A DNA stretch of 61,913 bases. Origin: an uncultured Clostridia bacterium. GTDB taxonomy: Bacteria > Bacillota > Clostridia > Christensenellales > Borkfalkiaceae. The translations under genes and the position numbers were made by a program. Location: contig CANOUP010000009.1 in assembly GCA_947570625.1 (NCBI GenBank), positions 1 through 61,913 on the forward strand, written 5' to 3'. Shown piece by piece: positions 7,486 to 14,711 of the stretch. A model generated the notes under the pieces. That model saw only the letters and a program-made list of their open reading frames with translations, was not told where the DNA came from and did not search any database. The stretch's first letter is position 1. Each line of letters starts with the position of its first letter.

Positions 7486-8933
7486 TCGATTATCCTTGTC
7501 GCAATTTCCCTGCGGAAAGCGCCGTCGTGCTCGGCGAAGAGCATGGAGGGCTTAAACTCCTTTATAAGGTTTTCAATCTGTATGCGGGAAAACAGGTCGA
7601 TATAGTTAAGCGGTTCGTCCCAGACATACAGATGCGCCTTACGGCAAAGGCTGGAAGCTATCAGTATTTTCTTTTTCTGCCCTTCGGACAGGTTGGCTAT
7701 ATCGCAGCCGAAGTGCTCCTTAGTCAAATCGAGTTTGCTTAGTATTGCTTTGAACAGGCTGTCGTCCAGCCCCTGTTCCTTTGAATATTCGGTAAGGTCG
7801 CCGAACAGATGTTCTGCCGTCTGGGGCAGATAGGAAATTATCAGTCCGGAGGGGAGCGTCAGCTTGCCCGTATAATCAAGCTTTTCGCCCGCTATTAGCT
7901 TCATAAGACTGCTTTTCCCGCAACCGTTTCTGCCCGCAAGCGCAATGCGTTCGCCCCTTAAAAGTTCGAAGCTGACGGGCGCGAAAGCCTGTTTTCCGCC
8001 GTAGACGACGGAAGTCTGCGCACAGGCAACAAGCTTTTCCGAATGGAAGGGGAGGGGGAAGAGTTTTAGCCTCTCGCTCGTTTCGGCGTTCTTCAACAGC
8101 GCCGACTTTTCTTCTATCGCCTTATATTGGCGCGCTTCAACTGTTTTTGCGCGCTTCATCATCTTTGCCGCTTTGTGCCCTACAAAGCCCCTGTCGACCG
8201 CGCCCTTTTTCGAAGCTTCCGTTTTGTCCGCCCACACCGCGGTCCTGCGCGCGGATTCTCTTAGCCTCGAAATATCCTTCTGCAATTTCTCGTTGCGCGC
8301 TTCTTCGGAAATCCGTCGTTTGGTGAAATTTTCAAACCAGCTTGAAAAATTCCCGCTCTGAACTTCTATGTCGTTTCTGTTCAGGGCAAGTATATGGTCG
8401 GTACAGCCGTCTAAAAATTCCCTGTCGTGAGAAACGATTATAAAGCCCCGCTTTTTTTTAAGGTATGCGCTTACCGTGTTTCTGCCTTCGGCGTCGAGGT
8501 GATTGGTGGGTTCGTCGATAAGCGGAAATCCGTCGCTCAGAAAAAGTCCCGCAAGCAGAAGTTTGGTTCTTTCTCCGTCAGAAAGGGTTTCGAAGGGGCG
8601 GTACAGCGTTTCGGCATCCATTCCGATGGCGGACAGTTCCCTGATTATTTCCCAGTCCTCGGCGGGGCATACTTCGTTCATAATTTCTATCGAAAGCCTT
8701 GTTTTGTCGGCGACTTCGAAGGGAAAATATGTGAACGCGACGTTGGAAGTTATCGCGCCTTTACTGTCCAGCTTTCCCGAAAGCGCGTTTAAAAAAGTGG
8801 TTTTGCCCTTGCCGTTTCTGCCTACAAAACCGAGTTTCCAGTCCGTGTTTATCCTGAAACCGACGTTCTCGAAAATGTTGCGGTAACCGCCGTCGTATGA
8901 AAATGTAAAGTTCTGTACGTTAATTAACGACAT
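7479..8933 (-). CDS. Lsa-type ABC-F ribosome-protection ATPase
   Basis: 484 residues from ATG 8933, which follows AGGAGGAAATTATT; the in-frame upstream Met is not preceded by a site. Two ABC domains lie on one chain without membrane helices: Walker A GRNGKGKTT and GRNGCGKSS, signatures LSDGERTK and LSEGQKKK, and Walker B IDEPTNHLD and WDEPLNYID. A charged interdomain linker contacts the ribosome in this family. The opening MSLINVQNFTFSYDGGYRN, the DWKLGFVGRNG segment and PFETLSDGERTK match Lsa/CplR-type ABC-F proteins, which displace pleuromutilin, lincosamide and streptogramin A drugs from the 50S subunit. The attenuator in the leader supports antibiotic-induced expression. Actual resistance is inferred. 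Confidence 0.9.
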   Translation of the reverse strand: MSLINVQNFTFSYDGGYRNIFENVGFRINTDWKLGFVGRNGKGKTTFLNALSGKLDSKGAITSNVAFTYFPFEVADKTRLSIEIMNEVCPAEDWEIIRELSAIGMDAETLYRPFETLSDGERTKLLLAGLFLSDGFPLIDEPTNHLDAEGRNTVSAYLKKKRGFIIVSHDREFLDGCTDHILALNRNDIEVQSGNFSSWFENFTKRRISEEARNEKLQKDISRLRESARRTAVWADKTEASKKGAVDRGFVGHKAAKMMKRAKTVEARQYKAIEEKSALLKNAETSERLKLFPLPFHSEKLVACAQTSVVYGGKQAFAPVSFELLRGERIALAGRNGCGKSSLMKLIAGEKLDYTGKLTLPSGLIISYLPQTAEHLFGDLTEYSKEQGLDDSLFKAILSKLDLTKEHFGCDIANLSEGQKKKILIASSLCRKAHLYVWDEPLNYIDLFSRIQIENLIKEFKPSMLFAEHDGAFRREIATRIIEM

Positions 8934-8948
8934 AATAATTTCCTCCTG

Positions 8949-8982
8949 AAAAAAAAGGTTATGAGAAAAACTCATAACCTTT
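8949..8982 (-). terminator. Attenuator hairpin in front of the ABC-F ribosome site
   Basis: A perfect 12-bp stem (8954-8965 with 8971-8982, loop aaaaa) is followed on the minus strand by a run of eight to nine T and then at once by AGGAGG and the ABC-F ATG. An intrinsic terminator inside the leader means transcription must be let through. The bases TAACC just upstream of the stem can pair with its 5' arm (GGTTA), giving a possible anti-terminator. Confidence 0.85.
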
Positions 8983-9000
8983 GGTTAATATAAATTAAGT

Positions 9001-9051
9001 TTATGAATATACTTTCCTGCAAAACAAGGCATGCAAAAGCATAGCCTTCAT
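9001..9051 (-). CDS. Leader peptide ORF 2 of the ABC-F gene (16 aa)
   Basis: Encodes MKAMLLHALFCRKVYS. Its ATG overlaps the region just after the stop of leader ORF 1 (TAATATG), so translation could be coupled. The first half contains an inverted repeat AAGGCTATGC/GCATGCCTT that could form a hairpin in the message. Ribosomes stalled here by a drug would cover sequence just upstream of the attenuator. Supported by position and context only; no homology is recognised. Confidence 0.5.
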   Translation of the reverse strand: MKAMLLHALFCRKVYS

Positions 9052-9052
9052 A

Positions 9053-9079
9053 TTAAATTCCGCAAGAAAATATCTCCAT
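9053..9079 (-). CDS. Leader peptide ORF 1 of the ABC-F gene (8 aa)
   Basis: Encodes MEIFSCGI. It has a good ribosome site (GAGGTGAAAG) directly before the ATG and starts about 10 nt after the predicted transcription start. Short translated leaders before a terminator are the hallmark of ribosome-mediated attenuation of ABC-F and erm genes. Confidence 0.55.
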   Translation of the reverse strand: MEIFSCGI

Positions 9080-9096
9080 CTTTCACCTCGCAGATA

Positions 9097-9125
9097 AGTT
9101 TAACACGATTTTCGGCGGATTGCAA
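9097..9125 (-). promoter_or_regulatory. Promoter of the ABC-F gene
   Basis: On the minus strand TTGCAA (9120-9125), 17-bp spacer, TAAACT (9097-9102). The start of transcription near 9090 leaves a leader of about 155 nt that carries two leader ORFs and the attenuator. The -35 box abuts the tRNA-Ser terminator. Confidence 0.7.
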
Positions 9126-9129
9126 GCAA

Positions 9130-9161
9130 AAACACGGAACAATTTTCATTGTTCCGTGTTT
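9130..9161 (-). terminator. Terminator of tRNA-Ser
   Basis: A perfect 13-bp stem (9130-9142 with 9149-9161), 6-nt loop, followed on the minus strand by TTTTT. It begins within 2 bp of the tRNA 3' end. Confidence 0.9.
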
Positions 9162-9162
9162 C

Positions 9163-9253
9163 TGGCGCGGATGGCGAGATTTGAACTCGCGCCGCGGTTT
9201 CCCGCGCTACTCCCTTAGCAGGGGAGCCCCTTGAGCCACTTGGGTACGTCCGC
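9163..9253 (-). tRNA. tRNA-Ser (anticodon GCT)
   Basis: A class II tRNA with encoded CCA. On the minus strand: acceptor GCGGACG/CATCCGC, short D stem CCC/GGG, anticodon stem CTCCC/GGGAG with loop CTGCTAA (anticodon GCT, reading AGC and AGU), a long variable arm GCGG-GAAA-CCGC, T stem GCGAG/CTCGC with loop TTCAAAT, discriminator G and CCA. The sixth acceptor pair is a C-A mismatch as written, which is unusual and may be a real wobble or a sequence error. It has its own terminator. Confidence 0.95.
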
Positions 9254-9336
9254 ACAGCGCTAAACTAATATATCATAAAAATATGTGTTTGTCAAAGCTT
9301 TATTTCACGCTTTTTTAAAAAAATTCTTGCGCGCAC

Positions 9337-9365
9337 TTGCGTTTGACGGGCTTATGTGTTAAAAT
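9337..9365 (+). promoter_or_regulatory. Promoter of the SGNH hydrolase gene
   Basis: TTGCGT (9337-9342), 17-bp spacer, TAAAAT (9360-9365), 20 bp before the ATG. Confidence 0.55.
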
Positions 9366-9385
9366 ATCCGATGAGGAGAGGAGTT

Positions 9386-9994
9386 ATGAGAATTGTATTT
9401 TTCGGCGATTCGATTACGGATTGCGAGCGGAACAGGAACGACGAAAAGTCGCTGGGCAACGGATACGTCAAGGTGCTTGCGGACAAGTTGCGCCCCATTT
9501 ATCCCGATATGGACATCGAGCTTATAAATAAGGGCGTTTCGGGCAACGAGGTGTGCGACCTTCTCGCGCGCGTCCGGTCCGACGTGATAGACCTTAACCC
9601 CGACGCCGTCGTCATTATGATAGGCATAAATAACGTAATCCACAAATTCAAGTACGGCAAAGAGCTTAATCTTAAACAGTTTGAAAGCGATTTGACCGAG
9701 CTTCTCGAAAGGCTGAAAGAAGCGGGGATAGCGGTAATTTTTCTCGAACCCTTTCTCCTGCCTGCGCCCGATAAGCTGAGGATGCGGAAAATTTTCGACG
9801 AAGAACTCAAAATCATCGACAGGGTTGCTTCCGAAATATGCGACGAATTCGTGGCGTACGACGAAATGTTCAACGGCATAGTACAGTCGATACCGTACAC
9901 CGAGTATTCTGCGGACGGGGTGCACCCGACGCACCGCGGTTCGCGCCTGATTGCCGACACCGCGATAAAAGCAATAAGAAAACACTTGCTGTAA
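9386..9994 (+). CDS. SGNH/GDSL-family hydrolase
   Basis: 202 residues from ATG 9386, preceded by GAGGAGAGGAG; an earlier in-frame Met at 9356 lies in the promoter. The SGNH blocks are in order: block I FFGDSITD with the nucleophile Ser, Gly in NKGVSGN, Asn in MIGINNV, and the Asp and His pair in SADGVHPT near the C-terminus. Family members are esterases or deacetylases acting on acyl groups of carbohydrates, lipids or thioesters. No signal peptide is present, so it acts in the cytosol. Single gene ending at the palindrome 10006-10033. Confidence 0.92.
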   Translation: MRIVFFGDSITDCERNRNDEKSLGNGYVKVLADKLRPIYPDMDIELINKGVSGNEVCDLLARVRSDVIDLNPDAVVIMIGINNVIHKFKYGKELNLKQFESDLTELLERLKEAGIAVIFLEPFLLPAPDKLRMRKIFDEELKIIDRVASEICDEFVAYDEMFNGIVQSIPYTEYSADGVHPTHRGSRLIADTAIKAIRKHLL

Positions 9995-10005
9995 TAAGTA
10001 TAACG

Positions 10006-10033
10006 AAACGGCGCCGAAGCTTCGGCGCCGTTT
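10006..10033. terminator. Bidirectional terminator
   Basis: A perfect 28-bp palindrome (AAACGGCGCCGAA, GC, then TTCGGCGCCGTTT) with T/A-rich flanks, between the convergent SGNH hydrolase and YitT genes. Confidence 0.85.
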
Positions 10034-10037
10034 AATT

Positions 10038-10937
10038 TTAAAGATCGTCGTCTGTGTGGTTTTTATAGCCCTCGCCGTAAATTTCTTTTGCGGACGAAAC
10101 TATCGTGAACGCGTGCGGGTCGACTTCGCGCACTATGTCGCGGAGCTTTGGATAAAGAAAGTTTTTGATTGCGCAGAAAATTATCTTTTTTGATTTGCCC
10201 GTATACGCGCCTTCGCCGTTTACGAACGTCGCGCCTATGTCCAGCTCTTTAAGGATTTTTTCGCACATTTCGTTTGCTTTCTCCTCGTCGGTGATTATAT
10301 AGACGAGTTTAGCAGAATTTCCCCCGTAAAGAACGCCGTCGAACATGAGAGTAAGCATTGCTATGGATACGGCGGTATAGCAGGTAAGTTCGAAATTTTT
10401 GAAAATAATTCCCGAAACGGCTATAATAACCATATCTATCGACATTGAAATCATACCAGTCTTGACGTGCCTGAACTTTTTGCGCAGGATTTTGACGACT
10501 ATGTCCGTCCCGCCCGTCGAACTGCCCATTCTGAAAATAATGCCTATGCCCAGACCGAACAGCACCCCGCCTATTACCGAGGCGATTAACAAATCGTCGG
10601 TAAGCGGCAGAGCGTCCTTTAAGACATACTGCCATAAATCTATCATCAGCGAAGATACTACCGTCGAGTATATCGTGGAAATAATGAACTTTCTCCCGAA
10701 AAATACAGCGCCGAGTATCATAAGCGGTACGTTGATGAAAATAATCAGCATGCCGGTGTTCAGCCATTTGCTGGGACCGATAAGATAGCTTAATATAATC
10801 GCTATGCCCGTAACTCCGCCGGAGGCTATATTGTTGGGGTCGAGGAATACGCCTACCCCGAAAGAATAGAAAAGACAGCCGATAGTTATGACCGCATATT
10901 TTATAAGCGTTTTTTTAACTGACTCTTTATTTTTCAA
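10038..10937 (-). CDS. YitT-family membrane protein (DUF161/DUF2179)
   Basis: 299 residues starting at a TTG (10937) placed 8 nt after AAGGAGG. An in-frame GTG at 10973 lies upstream of the -10 box and cannot be in the message. About five to six membrane helices (DUF161: GVGVFLDPNNIASGGVTGIA, GSSTGGTDIV) are followed by a C-terminal cytosolic DUF2179 domain (KLVYIITDEEKANEM, GEGAYTGKSKKIIFCAI). YitT proteins are widespread in Firmicutes, often in several copies; transport is suspected but the substrate is unknown. Single gene with a consensus promoter. Confidence 0.9.
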   Translation of the reverse strand: MKNKESVKKTLIKYAVITIGCLFYSFGVGVFLDPNNIASGGVTGIAIILSYLIGPSKWLNTGMLIIFINVPLMILGAVFFGRKFIISTIYSTVVSSLMIDLWQYVLKDALPLTDDLLIASVIGGVLFGLGIGIIFRMGSSTGGTDIVVKILRKKFRHVKTGMISMSIDMVIIAVSGIIFKNFELTCYTAVSIAMLTLMFDGVLYGGNSAKLVYIITDEEKANEMCEKILKELDIGATFVNGEGAYTGKSKKIIFCAIKNFLYPKLRDIVREVDPHAFTIVSSAKEIYGEGYKNHTDDDL

Positions 10938-10964
10938 TAATTCAACCTCCTTGCAGATATTTCT

Positions 10965-10993
10965 ATTATACACGAAATGCGCGCGCGTGTCAA
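10965..10993 (-). promoter_or_regulatory. Consensus promoter of the YitT gene
   Basis: On the minus strand TTGACA (10988-10993), 17-bp spacer, TATAAT (10965-10970): a full sigma-A consensus. Confidence 0.85.
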
Positions 10994-11260
10994 TTAAGCC
11001 GTGAAAGCGATTTTTGTCAAATTAAATTGTATAAATATGCATATATTCAAAAAATATGCATACGAATTTTTACTCCAATAATGCGCAAATTAACGGATAA
11101 TACAGGATTATTTTTCCCGAAATTTGTATTTTCATAAAATTTTCATAGAAAAAACGGCAAATGGCGTTTAAAATACTTGTATTTTTATTCGGATTATTGT
11201 AAAATAAGACATATTTTATAATGTCGTTCTATGCGCCGACGTTAAATTAAGGAGAAAGCT
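10994..11260. other. AT-rich intergenic region with promoter and paired sites
   Basis: Non-coding. It contains a plus-strand promoter TTGTAT (11177-11182), 17-bp spacer, TAAAAT (11200-11205), and a strong AAGGAG site before the lipoprotein ATG. At 11033-11043 and 11052-11062 the 11-mer aaatatgcata occurs twice with 19-bp spacing; each contains the palindrome TATGCATA or a near match, so the pair might be an operator, although it lies more than 100 bp upstream of the promoter. No RNA gene is seen. Confidence 0.5.
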
Positions 11261-14200
11261 ATGAGGAAGTTTTTTATCGCTTTACTGTCTGCGGTATGCA
11301 TTGCCACGGCGTGCTTAGCGCTTGCAGGCTGTGAAGAACCGGAATATTACGTTCTTACCTATACCCAGCAGGAAGGCGTTACTTTCGATTTCGGCGAAAT
11401 CAAAAACGGGGCCGAGGTAAAAAGCGGTTATACCGTAAATTTCAAAGTGACGTTCGATGAGGACGTGGAGGGAACGCGCGAGGTCAGTCTGAACGACGAA
11501 AAGCTTGAACTCAGCGAATCGGGCGAGTATTCTTTTGAAATGAAGGAGGATACCTCGGTAACGGTCAACGCATGGAAGGCGGGCGCGTACAAAGTCAAAT
11601 TCGATATGGGCGCCAACGAGAATATGATGTGGTATCTTGACGTGGACGGCAAGGAACTCAATATCGAAGAGCGCAATGTAAACGCGGGCGAAAAAATTTC
11701 GTTCAAGCTTAAAGTCAGCGTGTACTGTTCCGAAAGCGCGGACGACATAAAGGTAACCGCCAACACCATGGTGCTTTATCCCGACGCGAACGGCGTATAC
11801 ACCTTCACTGTAATAGGCGACACCAACGTCAGCGTCGTAGGACTTCAAACCGACGAAGATTTCCTTGTGCGCGGCGACGGCGCGGGAACGGAAAAAAGTC
11901 CCTTCATAATCAAAAAACCCATCGACCTTTACCGTATGGCTTATTTGCTCGACGATTCGTTCAATATGGGCAGATACTCGACTATGAACTGTAAGCTTAC
12001 GGAAGATATAGACCTCAAAGGCGAAAAGCTGTATATCATCGGCGAATTCCCCGACGACGAATCCATGGCGGTTTTCTGCGGAACGTTCGACGGTAACGGT
12101 CACACCATTTCCAATTATTATATAGAGGACTATATTATCGACCAGAGCACGGGCACAAAGGTCCAGCTCAGCAACATAGGTATGTTCGGCGTTTGTTCGG
12201 CTACGGTTGATTCTCCCGTAGTAATCAAAAACCTCACTCTCGAAAATTTCGAAATGAAGGTGAACGGCGACTCTTTAGTCGACAAAGGCTTCTATGCGGG
12301 CGGTATCGTCGGCAGAGGCGTAGGCGTCAACCTGATAAACTGCAGTGCAAGCGGAACGATTACCGCTTACGGCAACAACGACTATTTCAGCAACGTCGGC
12401 GGACTTATCGGTTACCAGCAGGCTGTTTACGAAAACGGAATGTTTAACCACCCCGCCTATATAAACGGCTGTTCTTCCGACGTGGAGATAATCTGTCCCG
12501 CAGGAAACGTTTTATCCGCGGGCGGTATAGTAGGTATTCTTTCGGCGGCGGACGAAGTCAGCAACGCATACGTTACCGACAGCTATTCGACGGGCAACAT
12601 ATCGGGCGCTATCTACACGGGCGGTATCGTGGGCAACCTCGGTTCGTATTCCTCGGTTGCAAACTGCTATGCAACGGGTGAAATCGTCGCAAACAGCAGG
12701 GTAGGACTTATCAACGGTTCGGATATATTCGCAAAGGCGTACGGCGGCGGCATCGTCGGCTACGCGGGCGGAGATACGGTAATTTCGGGCTGTGTATTTA
12801 CGGGCGAAGTTTTCGCAAGCGCAAATCAGGGCACGTCTTTCACGGGCGGAATCGCTGGCGGTAAGGATATGGGCGACAAGCTTTCTTTTATCGATTCGCG
12901 CGAGCTTATATCTATAAATAATGCGGAATCTGCGGGAAGCGGCGAAGAATTTTTCTTAGGGCTCGGCTGGTCGGCAAACGTATGGCAATTCGGCGAAGGG
13001 ATGCCCGTTCTCAAAAAGGACGCGAACCCCGTGCAGGTTACCCTTACGGTAAGCTACAACGGCAAGCAGGTTAACGGCAAACCCGAGGACGGCTTTGCTT
13101 TGACGGGATACAGGTCGATGGCGGAGATTTATCAGACGGAGAACGGTATGCTCCGTTACGTCAATACGGACGACGGGTTGCGCTCGTACGGATACTTCTT
13201 CGATAAAGAATGTAAGGTTGCCGTACCCTCGGCTTATGTTCCCGTAAGCAATATAACTATTTACGCGGCCTTTGCGGATTATTCGGAAGTCGCGGGAAGA
13301 TACTATTTCAGAACAAAAGACGGTTCGTCCTCGGTTTACGCCGAATTTGACGCGCAGGGTAATATGCTTTACAGAAACGGCGCGCTCAACTTTACGGCTG
13401 TTTACACGTACGACGGCGAAAAGATTACGGTCGCGCCCAGCCCCGCGACGGAACTGTCCGTTCCCGAAAACGGAACAGATGCTTCTACGGTTTACAGGGT
13501 TCCCGCATGCGCGCAGTTTAATAAAGACGCCGACAGCCTTGTTTTCGAATTTAAAATCTATGCAAACAACATCGTATATTCCGATACGGTCACGGCGGTG
13601 GGAACAAGCGATTTCGTGACGGGAACGTATTACAGCGACACGGCTGTGTCCGAGTACACTTTCTATAAGGACGGAAGCGGAATAAAAGCGGGAACGCGCT
13701 TCACTTACACCGTAAACGGCGGAAGAGTGGAAATGGCGTTCGCGGGACAGACCTCGCCCGAATACGGTACGATAGGCAATGAAGGCATAACAATCAACGG
13801 TGCGCTTTACAAAGCTTACGACGTTCTCAAAGGCAAGTGGGAGAAATCCGCGTCCACGCACGAGTCGTATACTTTCAACGGCAAGGGCGGTTGGGTTTAC
13901 GAGCAGATTGTCTATGACGAAGCGGGATTAAGCGAAGTTTTGGAAACCAAGACGGGCGTTTACTCGCTTAACGGCGATACCGCAGACCTCGGCGAAGGAA
14001 AGACGCTTAAAATAAACGCGGACGGATTTATCGAGATAACAGAGGGAAGCTTCAAGCAGACCTATTACAAAGAAAACAGCTTTGTAGGCAAGTGGACGTT
14101 CACCAGCACCAAGAATCCCACGACAATCGAATTCGCGGGAATAGGGCTCGACGGATACGGCGAAGTTTACGTATCGCTTATGAGAGGCGAACCCGTAACG

Positions 14201-14641
14201 ATGACTTACGAAACGGACGGCGCATCTTACGTCTATATTTACGATAAGGACGTGCTGTTCGGCAGGCTTTCCTATTCGCAGGCAAAGGGCACGCTCGAAG
14301 GCGTAATGTACGTTTCGGATAGCGCCGGAAATATGTCGGAGGTAATGTTCTGTCTGTACGACGAATTTTACGGCGACTGGACGTGCGAAAACGAGCTTTT
14401 CAAAAACGTCAGGTTTAACGGTCTGGGCATTTACGATATTGCGGGCACGTCCAACTATACGAGGGTGCGCGGTACGGTAAAGATAGGCAACGTCACGGTA
14501 AACTACAAACTCGACAATTCGCTTATGCAGGGTAAATTCGAATTCGGCGGAAAAGAGTACTCGCTCTCCTACGACGAAGCGGCGGATACGGTTACGCTTT
14601 CCGACGGAACTGAAACCTATACCCTTACAAGAAAAGCATAA
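11261..14641 (+). CDS. Large surface lipoprotein with GLUG-type repeats
   Basis: 1126 residues. Lipoprotein signal peptide with lipobox LAGC (Cys24). Residues about 27-200 hold two beta-sandwich-like repeats. About 275-560 form a repeat-rich region with GTFDGNGHTISNYY and several GGIVG..., GGLIGY and GNISGAIYTGGIVGN units, the GLUG motif found in bacterial adhesins and M26-type surface proteins and expected to form a beta-helix. The last about 440 residues contain about five short modules opening G.W or G.Y and centred on F.G.G (for example GKWEKSASTHESYTFNGKGG). The cell-surface role is probably binding or adhesion. It opens the protease/peptide-uptake block and ends at its own terminator. 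Confidence 0.85.
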   Translation: MRKFFIALLSAVCIATACLALAGCEEPEYYVLTYTQQEGVTFDFGEIKNGAEVKSGYTVNFKVTFDEDVEGTREVSLNDEKLELSESGEYSFEMKEDTSVTVNAWKAGAYKVKFDMGANENMMWYLDVDGKELNIEERNVNAGEKISFKLKVSVYCSESADDIKVTANTMVLYPDANGVYTFTVIGDTNVSVVGLQTDEDFLVRGDGAGTEKSPFIIKKPIDLYRMAYLLDDSFNMGRYSTMNCKLTEDIDLKGEKLYIIGEFPDDESMAVFCGTFDGNGHTISNYYIEDYIIDQSTGTKVQLSNIGMFGVCSATVDSPVVIKNLTLENFEMKVNGDSLVDKGFYAGGIVGRGVGVNLINCSASGTITAYGNNDYFSNVGGLIGYQQAVYENGMFNHPAYINGCSSDVEIICPAGNVLSAGGIVGILSAADEVSNAYVTDSYSTGNISGAIYTGGIVGNLGSYSSVANCYATGEIVANSRVGLINGSDIFAKAYGGGIVGYAGGDTVISGCVFTGEVFASANQGTSFTGGIAGGKDMGDKLSFIDSRELISINNAESAGSGEEFFLGLGWSANVWQFGEGMPVLKKDANPVQVTLTVSYNGKQVNGKPEDGFALTGYRSMAEIYQTENGMLRYVNTDDGLRSYGYFFDKECKVAVPSAYVPVSNITIYAAFADYSEVAGRYYFRTKDGSSSVYAEFDAQGNMLYRNGALNFTAVYTYDGEKITVAPSPATELSVPENGTDASTVYRVPACAQFNKDADSLVFEFKIYANNIVYSDTVTAVGTSDFVTGTYYSDTAVSEYTFYKDGSGIKAGTRFTYTVNGGRVEMAFAGQTSPEYGTIGNEGITINGALYKAYDVLKGKWEKSASTHESYTFNGKGGWVYEQIVYDEAGLSEVLETKTGVYSLNGDTADLGEGKTLKINADGFIEITEGSFKQTYYKENSFVGKWTFTSTKNPTTIEFAGIGLDGYGEVYVSLMRGEPVTMTYETDGASYVYIYDKDVLFGRLSYSQAKGTLEGVMYVSDSAGNMSEVMFCLYDEFYGDWTCENELFKNVRFNGLGIYDIAGTSNYTRVRGTVKIGNVTVNYKLDNSLMQGKFEFGGKEYSLSYDEAADTVTLSDGTETYTLTRKA

Positions 14642-14656
14642 ATAACTAAAACAGCC

Positions 14657-14683
14657 AAAAAGGGTACTCTCGCTACCCTTTTT
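14657..14683 (+). terminator. Rho-independent terminator after the GLUG lipoprotein
   Basis: Stem aaaaagggta (14657-14666) with tacccttttt (14674-14683), loop ctctcgc. It lies 29 bp before the subtilase ATG, so it may be partly read through, since no clear promoter is seen between it and the subtilase. Confidence 0.75.
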
Positions 14684-14711
14684 GAAACTTTAATCACCTC
14701 GGAGGTAAACA

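Noticed and set aside
8934-8975. Longer start (14 extra residues) for the ABC-F protein
   Set aside because: The extra codons would cover the ribosome site and part of the attenuator; the family starts at MSLINV.
10938-10973. GTG start at 10973 for the YitT protein
   Set aside because: It lies upstream of the -10 box; the TTG behind AAGGAGG is the usable start.
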